A stretch of 64,000 bases of DNA from Vicinamibacteria bacterium (GTDB taxonomy: Bacteria > Acidobacteriota > Vicinamibacteria > Fen-336). The notes beneath the pieces were generated by a model, which was not told where the DNA came from, did no database searches, and worked only from the letters and a program-made list of their open reading frames with translations. Positions 41,219-53,534 of this stretch are shown in pieces. Every line of letters starts with the position of its first letter. Position 1 is the stretch's first letter. The position numbers and the translations under genes are program-made. The stretch lies in assembly GCA_025994075.1 (NCBI GenBank), contig JAMQGV010000022.1, positions 1-64,000 on the forward strand, read 5' to 3'.

Positions 41219-42918
41219 CTCGGCGCCGGCGCGAGAAGACCGCCGAGCCCACGCTGAGCCCGCCCCCGGCCGTCGCCCGGGCAGCGGTGCCGGCGTCGAT
41301 GGCTGCAGGCCTGCTCCTGTGGCTGCCGTCGCTGCGCGGGGATTTCCTCTACGACGACGTTCCGATGGTCGTGCAGAACCCCGTGCTCCAGGACCCGGGC
41401 AACCTCGCGGCGCTGGTGACGTTCGACCCCGCCCGGCCCCTGCTGACGCTGTCGTGGGTCGGCAGCGCGCTGCTCGGCGGCGGCATCGAGCCGTGGGCGT
41501 TCCGGATCGTGAACGTCGTGCTGCATGCGGCCACGGCGGGCCTCGTCGCGCGGCTGGCGCTCTGGCTGGCCGCGGCCCGCGGCGAGCCCCTGGCGGCGCG
41601 CCAGGCCCTGCTGGCCGGCCTGTTCTTCGCGGTGACGCCGATGGCCGCCGAGACGGTCGCCTACGTCGCCAGCCGTTCGACGGGCCTGTGCGCCTTCTTC
41701 GGGTTCGCGTTCCTGGTCCTCGGGGTGCGCGAGCTGGAGGCGTCCAGGCCCTGCCGGCGGGCCGCGGCCTGGCTGCTGCTGCTGCTCGCTCACCTCACCA
41801 AGGAGGAGGCTGCAGCCTTCCCGCTGCTGCTGGTCCTGCTCGACCTGCATGGGCCGGCAGCCGGCCGCCTGCGCGACGTGGCCGCGCGCTGGCGGCTCCA
41901 CGCTCCGTTCCTCGCGCTGCCCGTCGCGGGGCTGTGTGCGCGGCGGGCCATGGTGGGCACGTGGCTGCCGGCCCCCGCCTGGCCGTACGAGGTGTGGCTG
42001 CCGACGCAGGCGCTCGAGTTCCCGGCCTACCTGCTGCGAGCGCTGCTCCCGCTCGACCCCGCCCTGCACCGCGGCACCCCGCCGTTCGCCTGGCCGCCGG
42101 AGCCGCGTTCGATCGTCCTGGGCGTCTTGCTCCTCGCGTTGCTGGCCTTCGTCGCGCGGCGTCCGCGCACGCGACTCGCTCTCGCAACAGCCTGGATGGC
42201 GGCCGCCCTGGCGCCTTCCTCCAGCCTGGTCCCGCTGCGCGAACTCGCCGTGGATCACCGCGCCTACGTGGGCGGCTTCGGCGCCGCGTGGGTGGTGGCG
42301 GGTGCGCTCGCGCCCGCGGGCCGCGCGCCACTGGCTGCGGCGGTGCTGGTGGTGATGGCCGCTCGCTCGCTGGCCGAGCAGTCGACGCTGGCCACGGCGG
42401 ACTCCGCCTGGGCTGCGGCGGTCGAGCGCAACCCGGACCTGCCCGAGGTGCGGCTCGGCGCCGGCCTCGCCCGCCTGCAGGCCGGCGACCCGGAGAGTGC
42501 GACCCGCCACTTCGGCCGCCTGACGGAACTCGCGCCGGACGATGCCCGCGGGTGGTCCAACCTGGCCTCGGCGCTGGCTGCCCAGGGACGCTACGCCGAG
42601 GCCCTCGCGCCCGCGCAGCGGGCGGCCCAACTCTCGGCCGACGATCCGCACGTCGCCTACAACCTGGGCGTGCTCCAGGCCCAGGCGGGCCACCTCGACC
42701 TCGCGGAGGCCAGCTTCGAGCGTGCCGGCGAACTGACGCCGCCCGTGCCCCAGGCCCTGCTCAACCTGGCCCGAATCCACATTGCTCGCGGCGAGCTCGC
42801 GGCGGCGGAAGCGCGGCTCGGCAGGGCGGCGGGGCTGCGGCTCAGCGACGACTTGCAGGTCCAGCTCGAGGCGCTGCGCGGAGAACTGGCCGCGCGCCGG
42901 GCGCGACTCAGTCCGTGA
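41215..42918 (+). CDS. TMTC-like GT-C membrane protein with TPR repeats
   Basis: A protein of 567 residues with about nine to ten hydrophobic segments in residues 20-390. The first loop holds DFLYDDVPMVVQNPVLQDP, the acidic pair expected of GT-C transferases. Five or so TPRs fill the C-terminal third (PEVRLGAGLARLQAGDPESA, GWSNLASALAAQGRYAEALA, AYNLGVLQAQAGHLDLAEAS). Eukaryotic TMTC proteins are O-mannosyltransferases. Here it may transfer the sugar made by the upstream GT2 enzyme to a protein or lipid. ATGA coupling to the upstream gene. Overlaps the convergent GT2 gene by 11 bp. Confidence 0.85.
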   Translation: MTRRRREKTAEPTLSPPPAVARAAVPASMAAGLLLWLPSLRGDFLYDDVPMVVQNPVLQDPGNLAALVTFDPARPLLTLSWVGSALLGGGIEPWAFRIVNVVLHAATAGLVARLALWLAAARGEPLAARQALLAGLFFAVTPMAAETVAYVASRSTGLCAFFGFAFLVLGVRELEASRPCRRAAAWLLLLLAHLTKEEAAAFPLLLVLLDLHGPAAGRLRDVAARWRLHAPFLALPVAGLCARRAMVGTWLPAPAWPYEVWLPTQALEFPAYLLRALLPLDPALHRGTPPFAWPPEPRSIVLGVLLLALLAFVARRPRTRLALATAWMAAALAPSSSLVPLRELAVDHRAYVGGFGAAWVVAGALAPAGRAPLAAAVLVVMAARSLAEQSTLATADSAWAAAVERNPDLPEVRLGAGLARLQAGDPESATRHFGRLTELAPDDARGWSNLASALAAQGRYAEALAPAQRAAQLSADDPHVAYNLGVLQAQAGHLDLAEASFERAGELTPPVPQALLNLARIHIARGELAAAEARLGRAAGLRLSDDLQVQLEALRGELAARRARLSP

Positions 42919-43939
42919 GCGAGACCTCGCGCGCCCCCAGCCGGTGGCGCGCGAGGAGCGCGCTCCACTCCCGAGCGGAGATGCGGGCTCCACGCAGCAC
43001 GCGGCGACGCGCCCGCAGCGCCGCCGGTGCGCGCCGCGCCGCGTCGCGCCAGGCTCGCAGCGCCACCCGCGGCAACGCCAGGAGCGATCGGCTCTCGCCG
43101 AGGCGGGCCGCGGCGCCACGTCCCGTCAGCGCCCCCCAGGCCATCAGCCCCAGCCGCAACGCGGTCCAGGCGGGGCTCGCCAGCACCCACGACCACGGCA
43201 GCAGCGTCAGCAGCACGAGCACGCGGTTGCGCTCGACATGGTACGCCTTGAGCTCGGACCACGCGCCGACCGACTGCGAGTAGCGGTGCCACGCGATCGC
43301 CCGCGGCTCGAAGGCGCAGCGCCAGCCGAGCAGGCGCAGGCGCAGGCCGAGCTCGGCGTCGTCGCCGTAGAGGAAGTAGCTCTCGTCGAAGCCGCCCGCC
43401 TCGTCGAGCGCCGGGCGCCGGAAGAGCGCGGCAGCGCCGCTCGGAAACAGCGCCTCGGTCTCCGCGTCGTACTGGCCGCGGTCGGCCTGCAGTCGGCCAC
43501 GGCCGCGGTTGAGGCCGTCGGGGTAGAGCTGGTGGCCGCAGGTGTCGATCCGCGGCGGTTGCGCGCCGTCGTCGAGCCACACCTTCGGGGCGACCATGCC
43601 CGCCCGCGGATCGGCCTCGGCGCGTGCGATCAGCCGCACGGCGAGGTCCGGCTCCGCCCGCGCGTCGGGGTTGAGCAGCAGCACCCACGGCGCGTCGCTG
43701 GCGCGAAAGCCGAGGTTGCACCCGGCCCCGAAGCCGACGTTGCCGGGGGCGTGCAGGACGCGGACCGCGTCGCCGAAGCGCTCGGCCAGCCGCTGCGGCG
43801 AACCGTCGCGTGAAGCGTTGTCGACGACGATCGCCTCGAGCTCGACGTCGCACTGCGCCAGCAGGCTGGCGACGGCGTCCTCCACCAGCCGGCCGCCGTC
43901 GTGGTTGACGACGACGGCGACGACCCGCGGACGGCTCAC
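42908..43939 (-). CDS. GT2 rhamnosyltransferase-like glycosyltransferase
   Basis: A protein of 343 residues of the WcaE/rhamnosyl type: VVAVVVNHDGGRLVEDAVAS, VVDNASRDGSPQRL, NVGFGAGCNLGFRA, LLLNPDA, GGFDESYFLYGDDAELGLR, with a C-terminal amphipathic stretch. It acts in the cytoplasm on surface glycan precursors. The GTG start overlaps the stop of the upstream GT4 gene as GTGA. Confidence 0.93.
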   Translation of the reverse strand: MSRPRVVAVVVNHDGGRLVEDAVASLLAQCDVELEAIVVDNASRDGSPQRLAERFGDAVRVLHAPGNVGFGAGCNLGFRASDAPWVLLLNPDARAEPDLAVRLIARAEADPRAGMVAPKVWLDDGAQPPRIDTCGHQLYPDGLNRGRGRLQADRGQYDAETEALFPSGAAALFRRPALDEAGGFDESYFLYGDDAELGLRLRLLGWRCAFEPRAIAWHRYSQSVGAWSELKAYHVERNRVLVLLTLLPWSWVLASPAWTALRLGLMAWGALTGRGAAARLGESRSLLALPRVALRAWRDAARRAPAALRARRRVLRGARISAREWSALLARHRLGAREVSLTD

Positions 43940-45021
43940 GCCCCCGCGCGTCCCGCCAGGCCGGAGTAGACGGCCTCGACGCCGCGCGCCGCGGCATCCC
44001 AGGTCAGCTCCGCCGCCGCGAAGGCGCTCACGCGTTCGGCCTCGCCGGACGCGAGGTCGGGCGCAGCGAGCCGCTCGCCGACCGCGCGAGCCAGCGCGGC
44101 GTCGTCGTCGGGCGGAACGACGGCGCCGCCGGCGCGCGCGAACCACTCGCCGCACCCGTGCCCGCCGACGACCACTCCGCCGGTGCCGACCGACGCGCCC
44201 TCGAAAGGCACCAGGCCGAAGGCCTCGCCGACGGACGGGTGGACGAGCAGCGCCGCGGAAGCGAAGGCCACCGCCAGCTCGGCGCCGGACAGCACGCCCG
44301 CGAAACGGACGCGGTCGCCGAAGCGGTTGAATGCGGCGCGGAACGCCGCGTCGAAGGGGCCGACCGCGACCAGACTCGCCTGCGGCAGCGCCTCGAGCAG
44401 CGCCGCCAGCCGCCGCCCGCGCTTCTGCACCCCGCCGTTGCCGACGAACAGCAGGCGACCCGGAACCCGTTCCGGCGGCGGAGAAGGCAGCGCCAGCGGC
44501 TCGACGCCGTTGGGCACGACGGTGGCCGGTCGCGGCAGATCGCGGGCCTCGGCTTCGCTGACCGCGACGGCGGCGGTCGCGGCCCGCCACACGCGTCGGC
44601 CCCAGACGGCGTCGAAGGCGCCCTTCGAGAGGCGGCGCTGCCCGTGGTGCGGCCAGGTGCCGTGCGCCTCCACGACCAGCGGCACGCCGGAGCGGGTCGC
44701 GAACTCCGCGGCGGGAGCGGCGAGCCCGTGGCGGACCCCGTGCAGGTGCACGGCGTCGAAACCGCCGAGCCCGGCCAGCACGCGGGCGACGCCGCGCGGC
44801 CACGGAATCCGCGCCTCCACCGCGGCCCGCGGGCCCGGCAAGCGGACCACGCGCACGCCGCCGTCGTCCTCGAGCGGTGGCGCGCCGGGGGCCAGCCGCG
44901 CGGTGACGACCGCGACGAGGTGGCCGCGGGCGCGGAGGGCCCGGGCCAGCGCGCGGCTCGCGCGCGCAATGCCGCCGAAGGCGGGGTCCGCGTAGAACGG
45001 GGTGACGTGGAGCAGGCGCAC
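43936..45021 (-). CDS. GT4 glycosyltransferase
   Basis: A protein of 361 residues with a GT-B fold. The N-terminal domain has VTPFYADPAFGGIARASRAL and HLHGVRHGLA; the C-terminal domain has VVPNGVEPL, LLFVGNGGVQKRG and the EX7E-type motif HPSVGEAFGLVPFEGASVG that binds the nucleotide sugar. It probably elongates the same glycan as the coupled GT2 downstream. It is divergent from typA, 52 bp apart. Confidence 0.93.
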   Translation of the reverse strand: MRLLHVTPFYADPAFGGIARASRALARALRARGHLVAVVTARLAPGAPPLEDDGGVRVVRLPGPRAAVEARIPWPRGVARVLAGLGGFDAVHLHGVRHGLAAPAAEFATRSGVPLVVEAHGTWPHHGQRRLSKGAFDAVWGRRVWRAATAAVAVSEAEARDLPRPATVVPNGVEPLALPSPPPERVPGRLLFVGNGGVQKRGRRLAALLEALPQASLVAVGPFDAAFRAAFNRFGDRVRFAGVLSGAELAVAFASAALLVHPSVGEAFGLVPFEGASVGTGGVVVGGHGCGEWFARAGGAVVPPDDDAALARAVGERLAAPDLASGEAERVSAFAAAELTWDAAARGVEAVYSGLAGRAGA

Positions 45022-45031
45022 GGGGCGGACG

Positions 45032-45040
45032 TGCTAGGAT
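45032..45040 (+). promoter_or_regulatory. Extended -10 TGCTAGGAT of typA
   Basis: TGC plus TAGGAT ends 33 nt before the typA ATG, and CGGAGG (45056-45061) lies in the leader. No close -35 match was found, in keeping with an extended -10 promoter. Confidence 0.5.
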
Positions 45041-45073
45041 ACCCGGCTTTTCGCTCGGAGGTACCGCAAGTTC

Positions 45074-48233
<3,160 letters not shown>

Positions 48234-48237
<4 letters not shown>

Positions 48238-48863
48238 TCGCGACCCTCCAGATCGCGCACGCCTGCCCGCCGCGCGGCCTCTTCGAGTTCGGCGTACTCG
48301 CGGCGCAACTGCTCGGCCTCTGCTCTTGCTGCCTCGACCTGGCGCCGCAGGTCCTCGATCGCCGCTGCCCGCTTCTGGAGCCGGTTGGGGTCGAGCAGGT
48401 CGGGCGCGTTGGGGTTGTTGTCGAGGCGCAGCTCCTCGATCTGGCGCTCCAGGGCAGGCACCTTTGCCTCGGCCGCGCCGATCCGCTCGCGCAGCGCCGC
48501 GGCGCGCTGGGCCCAGCCGCCCCGGTCCGATCCGCGCTCGCCGCGCTCGCCGTCGCCGCCTTCTTCGCCACCGTCACCGCCCTCGCCGCCGCTGCGCCGC
48601 TCCTGCGGAGCAGTGGTGAGCTGCGGCATCGGGCGCGTCTGCACGGCCGGAGTCTGCTCGGCACCGGGCGTGGAGACACCTTCTCCTTTTGCCGACTCGA
48701 GGTCTTCCTCTGTGAACGTCCGCGTCTCGGGGTTGGCCTTCTTCGCAGCTTTGCGCCGGGCCTTCTCGCGCGCCGCCAGTTCGGCCAAGCTCGGCTCCTG
48801 TGCCGGCAACGACCAGGCGCAGCCCAGGAACAACCCCAGGGCCAAGGCCAGGCGCGACTTCAC
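48234..48863 (-). CDS. Exported coiled-coil protein
   Basis: A protein of 209 residues. The signal peptide (MKSRLALALGLFLGCAWSLP) is followed by a Lys/Arg-rich patch (AAREKARRKAAKKANPETR), a Gly/Glu-rich linker and a C-terminal coiled coil (VPALERQIEELRLDNN, LRRQVEAARAEAEQLRREYA). No enzyme domain is seen. It could be a small envelope adaptor. GTG overlaps the TPR stop (GTGA) and its stop overlaps the regulator's CTG start, so it belongs to that operon. Confidence 0.8.
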
Positions 48864-49978
48864 GACGCTGCCTCGCCGCTGGCCGCCGGCGCCGCCGCCG
48901 CGGACTCGAGGGCCGCAGCCCGCTGTTCGAGCGCTTTGGCGTCGGGAGCATTGGGAGCCAGACGGCAGTACTCGCGGTAGGCCGCCGCTGCCGCCGACGG
49001 CTGCCCCTGCCGCTCGAGCAGGATCGCCAGCGAGCGATGGGGCCCGGGTTGATCCGGCTGGGCGCGAAGCCCCTCGTTGACCAGCGCCAGGGCGGCTTCG
49101 GCCCGGCCCGCCTTCCACTCGAGCTCGACCAGACGCGCTCGTGCCGTTTCGGCCGCCGGATCGCCCGCGAGTGCGCGGCGATAGGCCGCCGCGGCGTCCG
49201 CATCACGCCCGATCCGCTCGAGAGCGTAGGCGAGGTCGGTGTTGAGCTTGACGCTCCCGGGCTCGAGTTCCACGGCCCGCGTCAGCAGTTCCGCCGCCTC
49301 GCGCTGGTCGCCGCCTTCCGCGACCAGCGTGGCCAGCGCGCGCAGGGCCCCGGGTGTGTCGGGCTGGACGTCGAGCAGCGCCCGGTAGGCGGCGATCGCG
49401 TCGCCCCTCAGGCCGAGAGCCGCGGCAGCCTTGGCGGCATCGGCGTGGTAGCGAACCGACTGCGGCTCCAGGCGCGCCGCTTCCTGGTAGCGCGCGAGGG
49501 CACCTGCGCGGTCGCCGGTGACCCACAGGGCCTGGCCGTAGGCGTACTGGGCCTCGGGATCCTCGGGAGCCGCGTCGGCCGCCGCCTTCAGCTTCTCCAG
49601 CGACTCCGCAGCCTTGCCGGTGCGCAGCAGGGTCAGCCCTTCGTCCAGCTCGGATGCCGCCTCCACGCTCGAGGGGGCGGGCGGCGGCAGCGACACGCCG
49701 CCGGTCGAGAACGCGGTGGGAGACACCTCGTCGCGCGGCAGCGCGATGCGCGAAGCGGCCCAGGCGGCGAGCACGGCGAGGGCGACGAGGCCGACGACGA
49801 GGCCGACCGTCGAACCCGCGCCCGCGGTTGGCGTGCCCTCTGCAGACGCCGGCGCAGAAGCACCCGGTGAGACGAGTGGCGAATCGGCCAGAGACTCCCC
49901 GCACTTGACGCAGAACTCCCAGGCGGGCTTGTTGCGGGTGCCACAGGCCGGGCAGATGCGAACCTGTTGCTGGGCCAT
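48860..49978 (-). CDS. Zinc-ribbon, single-helix, TPR membrane protein
   Basis: A protein of 372 residues. The N-terminus has a zinc ribbon (CPACGTRNKPAWEFCVKCGE), then a Ser/Ala linker and one membrane helix (55-76). About seven TPRs fill residues 108-350 (AQYAYGQALWVTGDRAGALA, RYHADAAKAAAALGLRGDA, NTDLAYALERIGRDADAAAA). The ribbon is cytoplasmic and the TPRs periplasmic. It likely recruits partners on both sides of the membrane. It is the first gene of the operon with the coiled-coil protein and the NtrC-type regulator. Confidence 0.82.
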   Translation of the reverse strand: MAQQQVRICPACGTRNKPAWEFCVKCGESLADSPLVSPGASAPASAEGTPTAGAGSTVGLVVGLVALAVLAAWAASRIALPRDEVSPTAFSTGGVSLPPPAPSSVEAASELDEGLTLLRTGKAAESLEKLKAAADAAPEDPEAQYAYGQALWVTGDRAGALARYQEAARLEPQSVRYHADAAKAAAALGLRGDAIAAYRALLDVQPDTPGALRALATLVAEGGDQREAAELLTRAVELEPGSVKLNTDLAYALERIGRDADAAAAYRRALAGDPAAETARARLVELEWKAGRAEAALALVNEGLRAQPDQPGPHRSLAILLERQGQPSAAAAAYREYCRLAPNAPDAKALEQRAAALESAAAAPAASGEAAS

Positions 49979-49984
49979 AGCAGA

Positions 49985-49993
49985 AGTCTAGCA
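49985..49993 (-). promoter_or_regulatory. Extended -10 TGCTAGACT of the TPR gene
   Basis: TGC plus TAGACT ends 6 nt before the ATG at 49978, as expected for a leaderless mRNA. The 108-bp gap also holds the divergent epimerase promoter. Confidence 0.45.
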
Positions 49994-50050
49994 CCATGAG
50001 GGACCGCTTGAGCAAATACCCTGCATGCGGTCCTCCTGTCATGCGATTCC

Positions 50051-50059
50051 CGCTACGAT
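50051..50059 (+). promoter_or_regulatory. -10-like CGCTACGAT of the epimerase gene
   Basis: TACGAT preceded by CGC ends 27 nt before the epimerase ATG. GGAG (50079-50082 region) provides an SD in the leader. Confidence 0.4.
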
Positions 50060-50086
50060 CGCTCCCCGACGGAGGCCCTGGAGACG

Positions 50087-51055
50087 ATGGAACTGAAGGG
50101 GCGGAAGATCCTGTTGACGGGTGGCGGCGGTTTCATCGGCTCCCACCTCTGCGAGCGCCTGGTGACGGACAACGAGGTGGTCGTCTACGACAGCGGAGTC
50201 CGCGACGCGCTGCGCTTCACCAGCCTTCCCGGGCACCACCGCTTCCGCCTGGTGCGCGGGGACATCCTCGACCGCGCCACGTTGCGCGCGGCCGCCGAAG
50301 GTGCCGAGGTGATCCTGCACCTCGCGGCGATCGCCGGCGTCTCCAACTACTACTCGCGGCCAGTCGACACGCTGCAGACGAACGCCCTCGGCACCAACGT
50401 GGTGCTGGAGGTCGCCCGCGAGGTGAAGCCCCAGTTGTTCGTCAACTTCTCGACCAGCGAGGTGTACGGCCCGGTCGCTGTGGGCGTGGCCGAGACCGAC
50501 CCGACGAGCCAGGGCGAGGTGCTCGTCTCGCGCTGGACCTACTCGGTGAGCAAGCTGGCCGCCGAGCACCTGTGCTTCGCCTTCCACCGCCAGCACGGGC
50601 TGCCGGTGCTCTCGATCCGCCCGTTCAACGTCTACGGGGCGCGCCAGGTGGGCGAAGGCGCCGTCCAGATCTTCGCGCCGCTGGCGCTGCGCGGGGAGCC
50701 GCTCACGATCCACAACGATGGCTCGCAATTGCGCGCGTGGTGCCACATCGACGACTTCGTGGACGGGGTGATGGCCTGCCTGGACCGGGCCCCGGAGACC
50801 GTGGGAGAGGTGTGGAACCTGGGCAACCCGATGCAAACCGTCAGCGTCGCCGGCCTCGCCGAGAAGATCGTGGCGCTGTGCGGCTCCCGCTCCGAGATCC
50901 GCTACGCGCCGTACCGGCCGGAAGGCGACGTGCGGGTGCGCTTTCCGAACATCGAGAAGGCCGAAGCCCGGCTCGGGTTCCGGCCGCGGGTCACGCTCGA
51001 CGACGGGCTCGCGCGCACGATCGCCTGGTACAGAAACGTGTTCCTGCACGGCTGA
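50087..51055 (+). CDS. NAD-dependent sugar epimerase/dehydratase
   Basis: An extended SDR of 322 residues. The NAD loop is TGGGGFIGSHL (11-21), with the catalytic YSVSK (TYSVSKLAAEHL) and FSTSEVYG. RPFNVYGARQVGEGAVQIF and AWCHIDDFVDGVMACL are typical of UDP-glucose 4-epimerase/UDP-glucuronate decarboxylase relatives. It probably provides an NDP-sugar for the following operon, whose first gene starts 59 bp downstream after its own -10. Confidence 0.92.
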   Translation: MELKGRKILLTGGGGFIGSHLCERLVTDNEVVVYDSGVRDALRFTSLPGHHRFRLVRGDILDRATLRAAAEGAEVILHLAAIAGVSNYYSRPVDTLQTNALGTNVVLEVAREVKPQLFVNFSTSEVYGPVAVGVAETDPTSQGEVLVSRWTYSVSKLAAEHLCFAFHRQHGLPVLSIRPFNVYGARQVGEGAVQIFAPLALRGEPLTIHNDGSQLRAWCHIDDFVDGVMACLDRAPETVGEVWNLGNPMQTVSVAGLAEKIVALCGSRSEIRYAPYRPEGDVRVRFPNIEKAEARLGFRPRVTLDDGLARTIAWYRNVFLHG

Positions 51056-51077
51056 GCGGGGCAGGCCCGGCGCCGCC

Positions 51078-51086
51078 TGCTATCCT
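51078..51086 (+). promoter_or_regulatory. Extended -10 TGCTATCCT of the carbamoyltransferase operon
   Basis: TGC plus TATCCT ends 28 nt before the carbamoyltransferase ATG. It is the only promoter-like site before nine tightly packed genes. Confidence 0.35.
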
Positions 51087-51114
51087 CGGCAGCGGGGCGC
51101 CCGGCCCCGCTGGC

Positions 51115-52839
51115 ATGGACATCCTCGGCATCAACCACTCGATCGACGCGGCGGCGGCGCTGGTGCGCGACGGGCGCGTCGTGGCCGCCGCAACCGACGA
51201 GCGCTTCACGCGTCGCAAGCACTCCCGCGACTTCCCCGCGGAGTCGATCCGCTGCTGCCTGGCGATCGGCGGGGTCGACCTGGCGGGCGTCGACGTGGTC
51301 GCCTTCTTCTGGAACCCGGGCGTGCACCTCGCCGGCTTCAACCTGCGCCAGTCGGGCGCCGTGCGCCACCCGCTGGAGTACCTCTTCAACCTGCCCAACC
51401 ACCTGCTCGCCCAGTACCCGCCGGGGTGGCCCGAGCTCGAGGTCGAGTACGTGGACCAGCGCTTCGCCCTGCGCGGCGCGGCGCGCGACCTGCGCATCGT
51501 CTACGTCACCCACCACGAGGCCCACGCGGCCAGCGCGTTCTTCGCCTCGCCCTGGGAGGAAGCCGCGATCCTGACGGTGGACGGCTACGGCGAGCACGCG
51601 TCGACGTTCCTCGCGCGGGGCCGCGGGGAGCGGCTCGAGCCGCTCTCGCGCGTCCTGTTCCCCCACTCGCTGGGCGCCTTCTACGCCGCCGTCACCCAGT
51701 ACCTCGGCTTCGCCGCCAACTGCGACGAGGGCAAGGTGATGGGGCTGGCGGCCCACGGCGAACCGCGCCTGCTGCCGCAACTGCGCGAGCTGCTGGAGCT
51801 GCGCGACGACGGAGGCTTCGAGTTCGACCTGTCGTGGTTCGCCTGGCACCAGGAGCGGCCGCGCCGCTACGCGCGCAAGTTCGTGGAGCGCTTCGGGCCG
51901 GAACGGCGCCCGGGCGACCCGCTGGAGGAGCGCCACCGCGACCTGGCGGCCAGCGCCCAGGCCCTGCTCGAGGAGGCGCTGATCCACGTCGGCCGCCACC
52001 TGCGCCGGCGCACGGGCCTGTCGCGCCTGTGCCTGGCGGGTGGCGTCGCCCTCAACTGCGTGGCGAACTCGCGACTGATCGAGGAGGGCGGCTTCGACGA
52101 CGCCTTCATCCAGCCCGCCGCGGGCGACAACGGCACCTCGCTGGGCGCGGCGTTGTGGGTCGCCCACCAGCTCCACGGCCAGCCCCGGACCGCGGCCATG
52201 GAAAGCGATGCGCTCGGCCCCGAGTGGGACGCGGCCGCGATCGAGCGCGAGTTGCGCGAGGACCGGCTCGCCTACGAGCGCTGCGAGGACATCGCGGCCG
52301 CGGCGGCCGAGCGGATCGCGGCCGGCGACGTCCTCGGCTGGTTCCAGGGGCGGATGGAGTTCGGGCCGCGCGCGCTGGGCCAGCGCAGCATCCTGGCCGA
52401 CCCGCGCACGCTCGACAGCAAGGCCGTGCTCGACGCCCGCGTCAAGCGGCGCGAGCCGTTCCGGCCCTACGCCCCGGCGGTGCTGCGTGCCGCCCTCGGC
52501 GACTACTTCCGGGGGCCGGGCGACTCGCCGTTCATGATCAAGAACTTCGTCGTGCGGCCCGAGGTGCGGGAGCGCATCCCCGCCGTGGTCCACGTCGACG
52601 GCTCGGCGCGGGTGCAGACGGTCGACCCGCGGGTGCAGCCGCTGTTCGCCCGCCTGCTCGCCTGCTTCGAGCGGCTGACCGGCGTGCCGATCGTGCTGAA
52701 CACTTCGTTCAACGGCCAGGGCGAGACGATGGTGGCCACGCCGCGCGACGCGCTGCGCTGCTATCACTCCTGCGGCCTCGACGCTCTCGCCATCGGCCCG
52801 TTCCTGCTGCGCAAGCAGGGACCCCGCCCCGCGGCGTGA
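51115..52839 (+). CDS. NodU/CmcH-type O-carbamoyltransferase
   Basis: A protein of 574 residues. The N-terminal Kae1-like domain makes carbamoyl-adenylate from carbamoyl phosphate and ATP; the visible parts are ILGINHSIDAAAALV, THHEAHAASAFFAS, TVDGYGEHAST, NCDEGKVMGLAAHGE and LCLAGGVALNC. The C-terminal domain carries RMEFGPRALGQRSILADPR and VLNTSFNGQGETMV. Family members carbamoylate hydroxyls of Nod factors, antibiotics and surface sugars. First gene of the operon; GTGA-coupled to the GT2. Confidence 0.94.
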   Translation: MDILGINHSIDAAAALVRDGRVVAAATDERFTRRKHSRDFPAESIRCCLAIGGVDLAGVDVVAFFWNPGVHLAGFNLRQSGAVRHPLEYLFNLPNHLLAQYPPGWPELEVEYVDQRFALRGAARDLRIVYVTHHEAHAASAFFASPWEEAAILTVDGYGEHASTFLARGRGERLEPLSRVLFPHSLGAFYAAVTQYLGFAANCDEGKVMGLAAHGEPRLLPQLRELLELRDDGGFEFDLSWFAWHQERPRRYARKFVERFGPERRPGDPLEERHRDLAASAQALLEEALIHVGRHLRRRTGLSRLCLAGGVALNCVANSRLIEEGGFDDAFIQPAAGDNGTSLGAALWVAHQLHGQPRTAAMESDALGPEWDAAAIERELREDRLAYERCEDIAAAAAERIAAGDVLGWFQGRMEFGPRALGQRSILADPRTLDSKAVLDARVKRREPFRPYAPAVLRAALGDYFRGPGDSPFMIKNFVVRPEVRERIPAVVHVDGSARVQTVDPRVQPLFARLLACFERLTGVPIVLNTSFNGQGETMVATPRDALRCYHSCGLDALAIGPFLLRKQGPRPAA

Positions 52840-53534
52840 GCGGGCTCACCGTCGTCGTGCCCGCCTTCGACGAGGCAGGCAACCTCTCGGTCGTGGTCGA
52901 AGAGGTGGCCCGGGTCGCCTCGGCGCTGCCGCGCTGGGAGGTGGTGATCGTCGACGACGCGAGCACCGACGCCACGCCGGCCGAGGCCGCCGCGCTCGCG
53001 CAGCGCCTCCCGGGAGTACGCTGGGTGCGGCACCCGCGCAACCAGGGATCGGGCGGCGCGATCCTCACCGGCATCGCCGAGGCCCGCTGCGAGCTCGTGA
53101 TGTACGTCCCGGCCGACGGCCAGTTCCACGTGCCCGAGATCGCCGAGTACGTCGCGGCCGCCGAGCACGCCGACATCGTGATCGGGTCCCGCATCGCGCG
53201 CAGCGACTACTCGTGGTTCCGGCGGCTCAGCTCCGCCGTCTTCATCCGCCTCGTCGACGCCCTCTTCGACCAGTCGTTCCGCGACGTCAACTGGGTCCAC
53301 CTGTGGCGCCGCGAGGTGTTCGCCCGCGTGAAGCCCCGGTCGCGCGGCGTGTTCATGCTGGAGGAGGTGCTGGTGCGCGCCCGCCGCGCCGGCTTCTCCG
53401 TGACCGAGATCGACTCGCGCTACGTGCCTCGCCGCTCGGGGCAGGCCAAGGGCAGCAACCCCCGCACGATCCTGCGCACCGTGTGGGACATGGGCCGCTT
53501 CTGGCTCGACCTCCGCCTCGGCCGCGTGCCGTGA
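52836..53534 (+). CDS. GT2 glycosyltransferase (DPM1-like, no membrane anchor)
   Basis: A protein of 232 residues consisting only of a GT-A domain: VVVPAFDEAGNLSVVVEEVA, VIVDDASTDATPAEA, VRHPRNQGSGGAILTGIAEA, YVPADGQFHVPEIAEYV. The C-terminal helices of ArnC-like relatives are absent. It resembles dolichol-phosphate mannose synthase-like enzymes and could charge a polyprenyl phosphate. GTGA overlaps on both sides. Confidence 0.92.
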   Translation: MSGLTVVVPAFDEAGNLSVVVEEVARVASALPRWEVVIVDDASTDATPAEAAALAQRLPGVRWVRHPRNQGSGGAILTGIAEARCELVMYVPADGQFHVPEIAEYVAAAEHADIVIGSRIARSDYSWFRRLSSAVFIRLVDALFDQSFRDVNWVHLWRREVFARVKPRSRGVFMLEEVLVRARRAGFSVTEIDSRYVPRRSGQAKGSNPRTILRTVWDMGRFWLDLRLGRVP

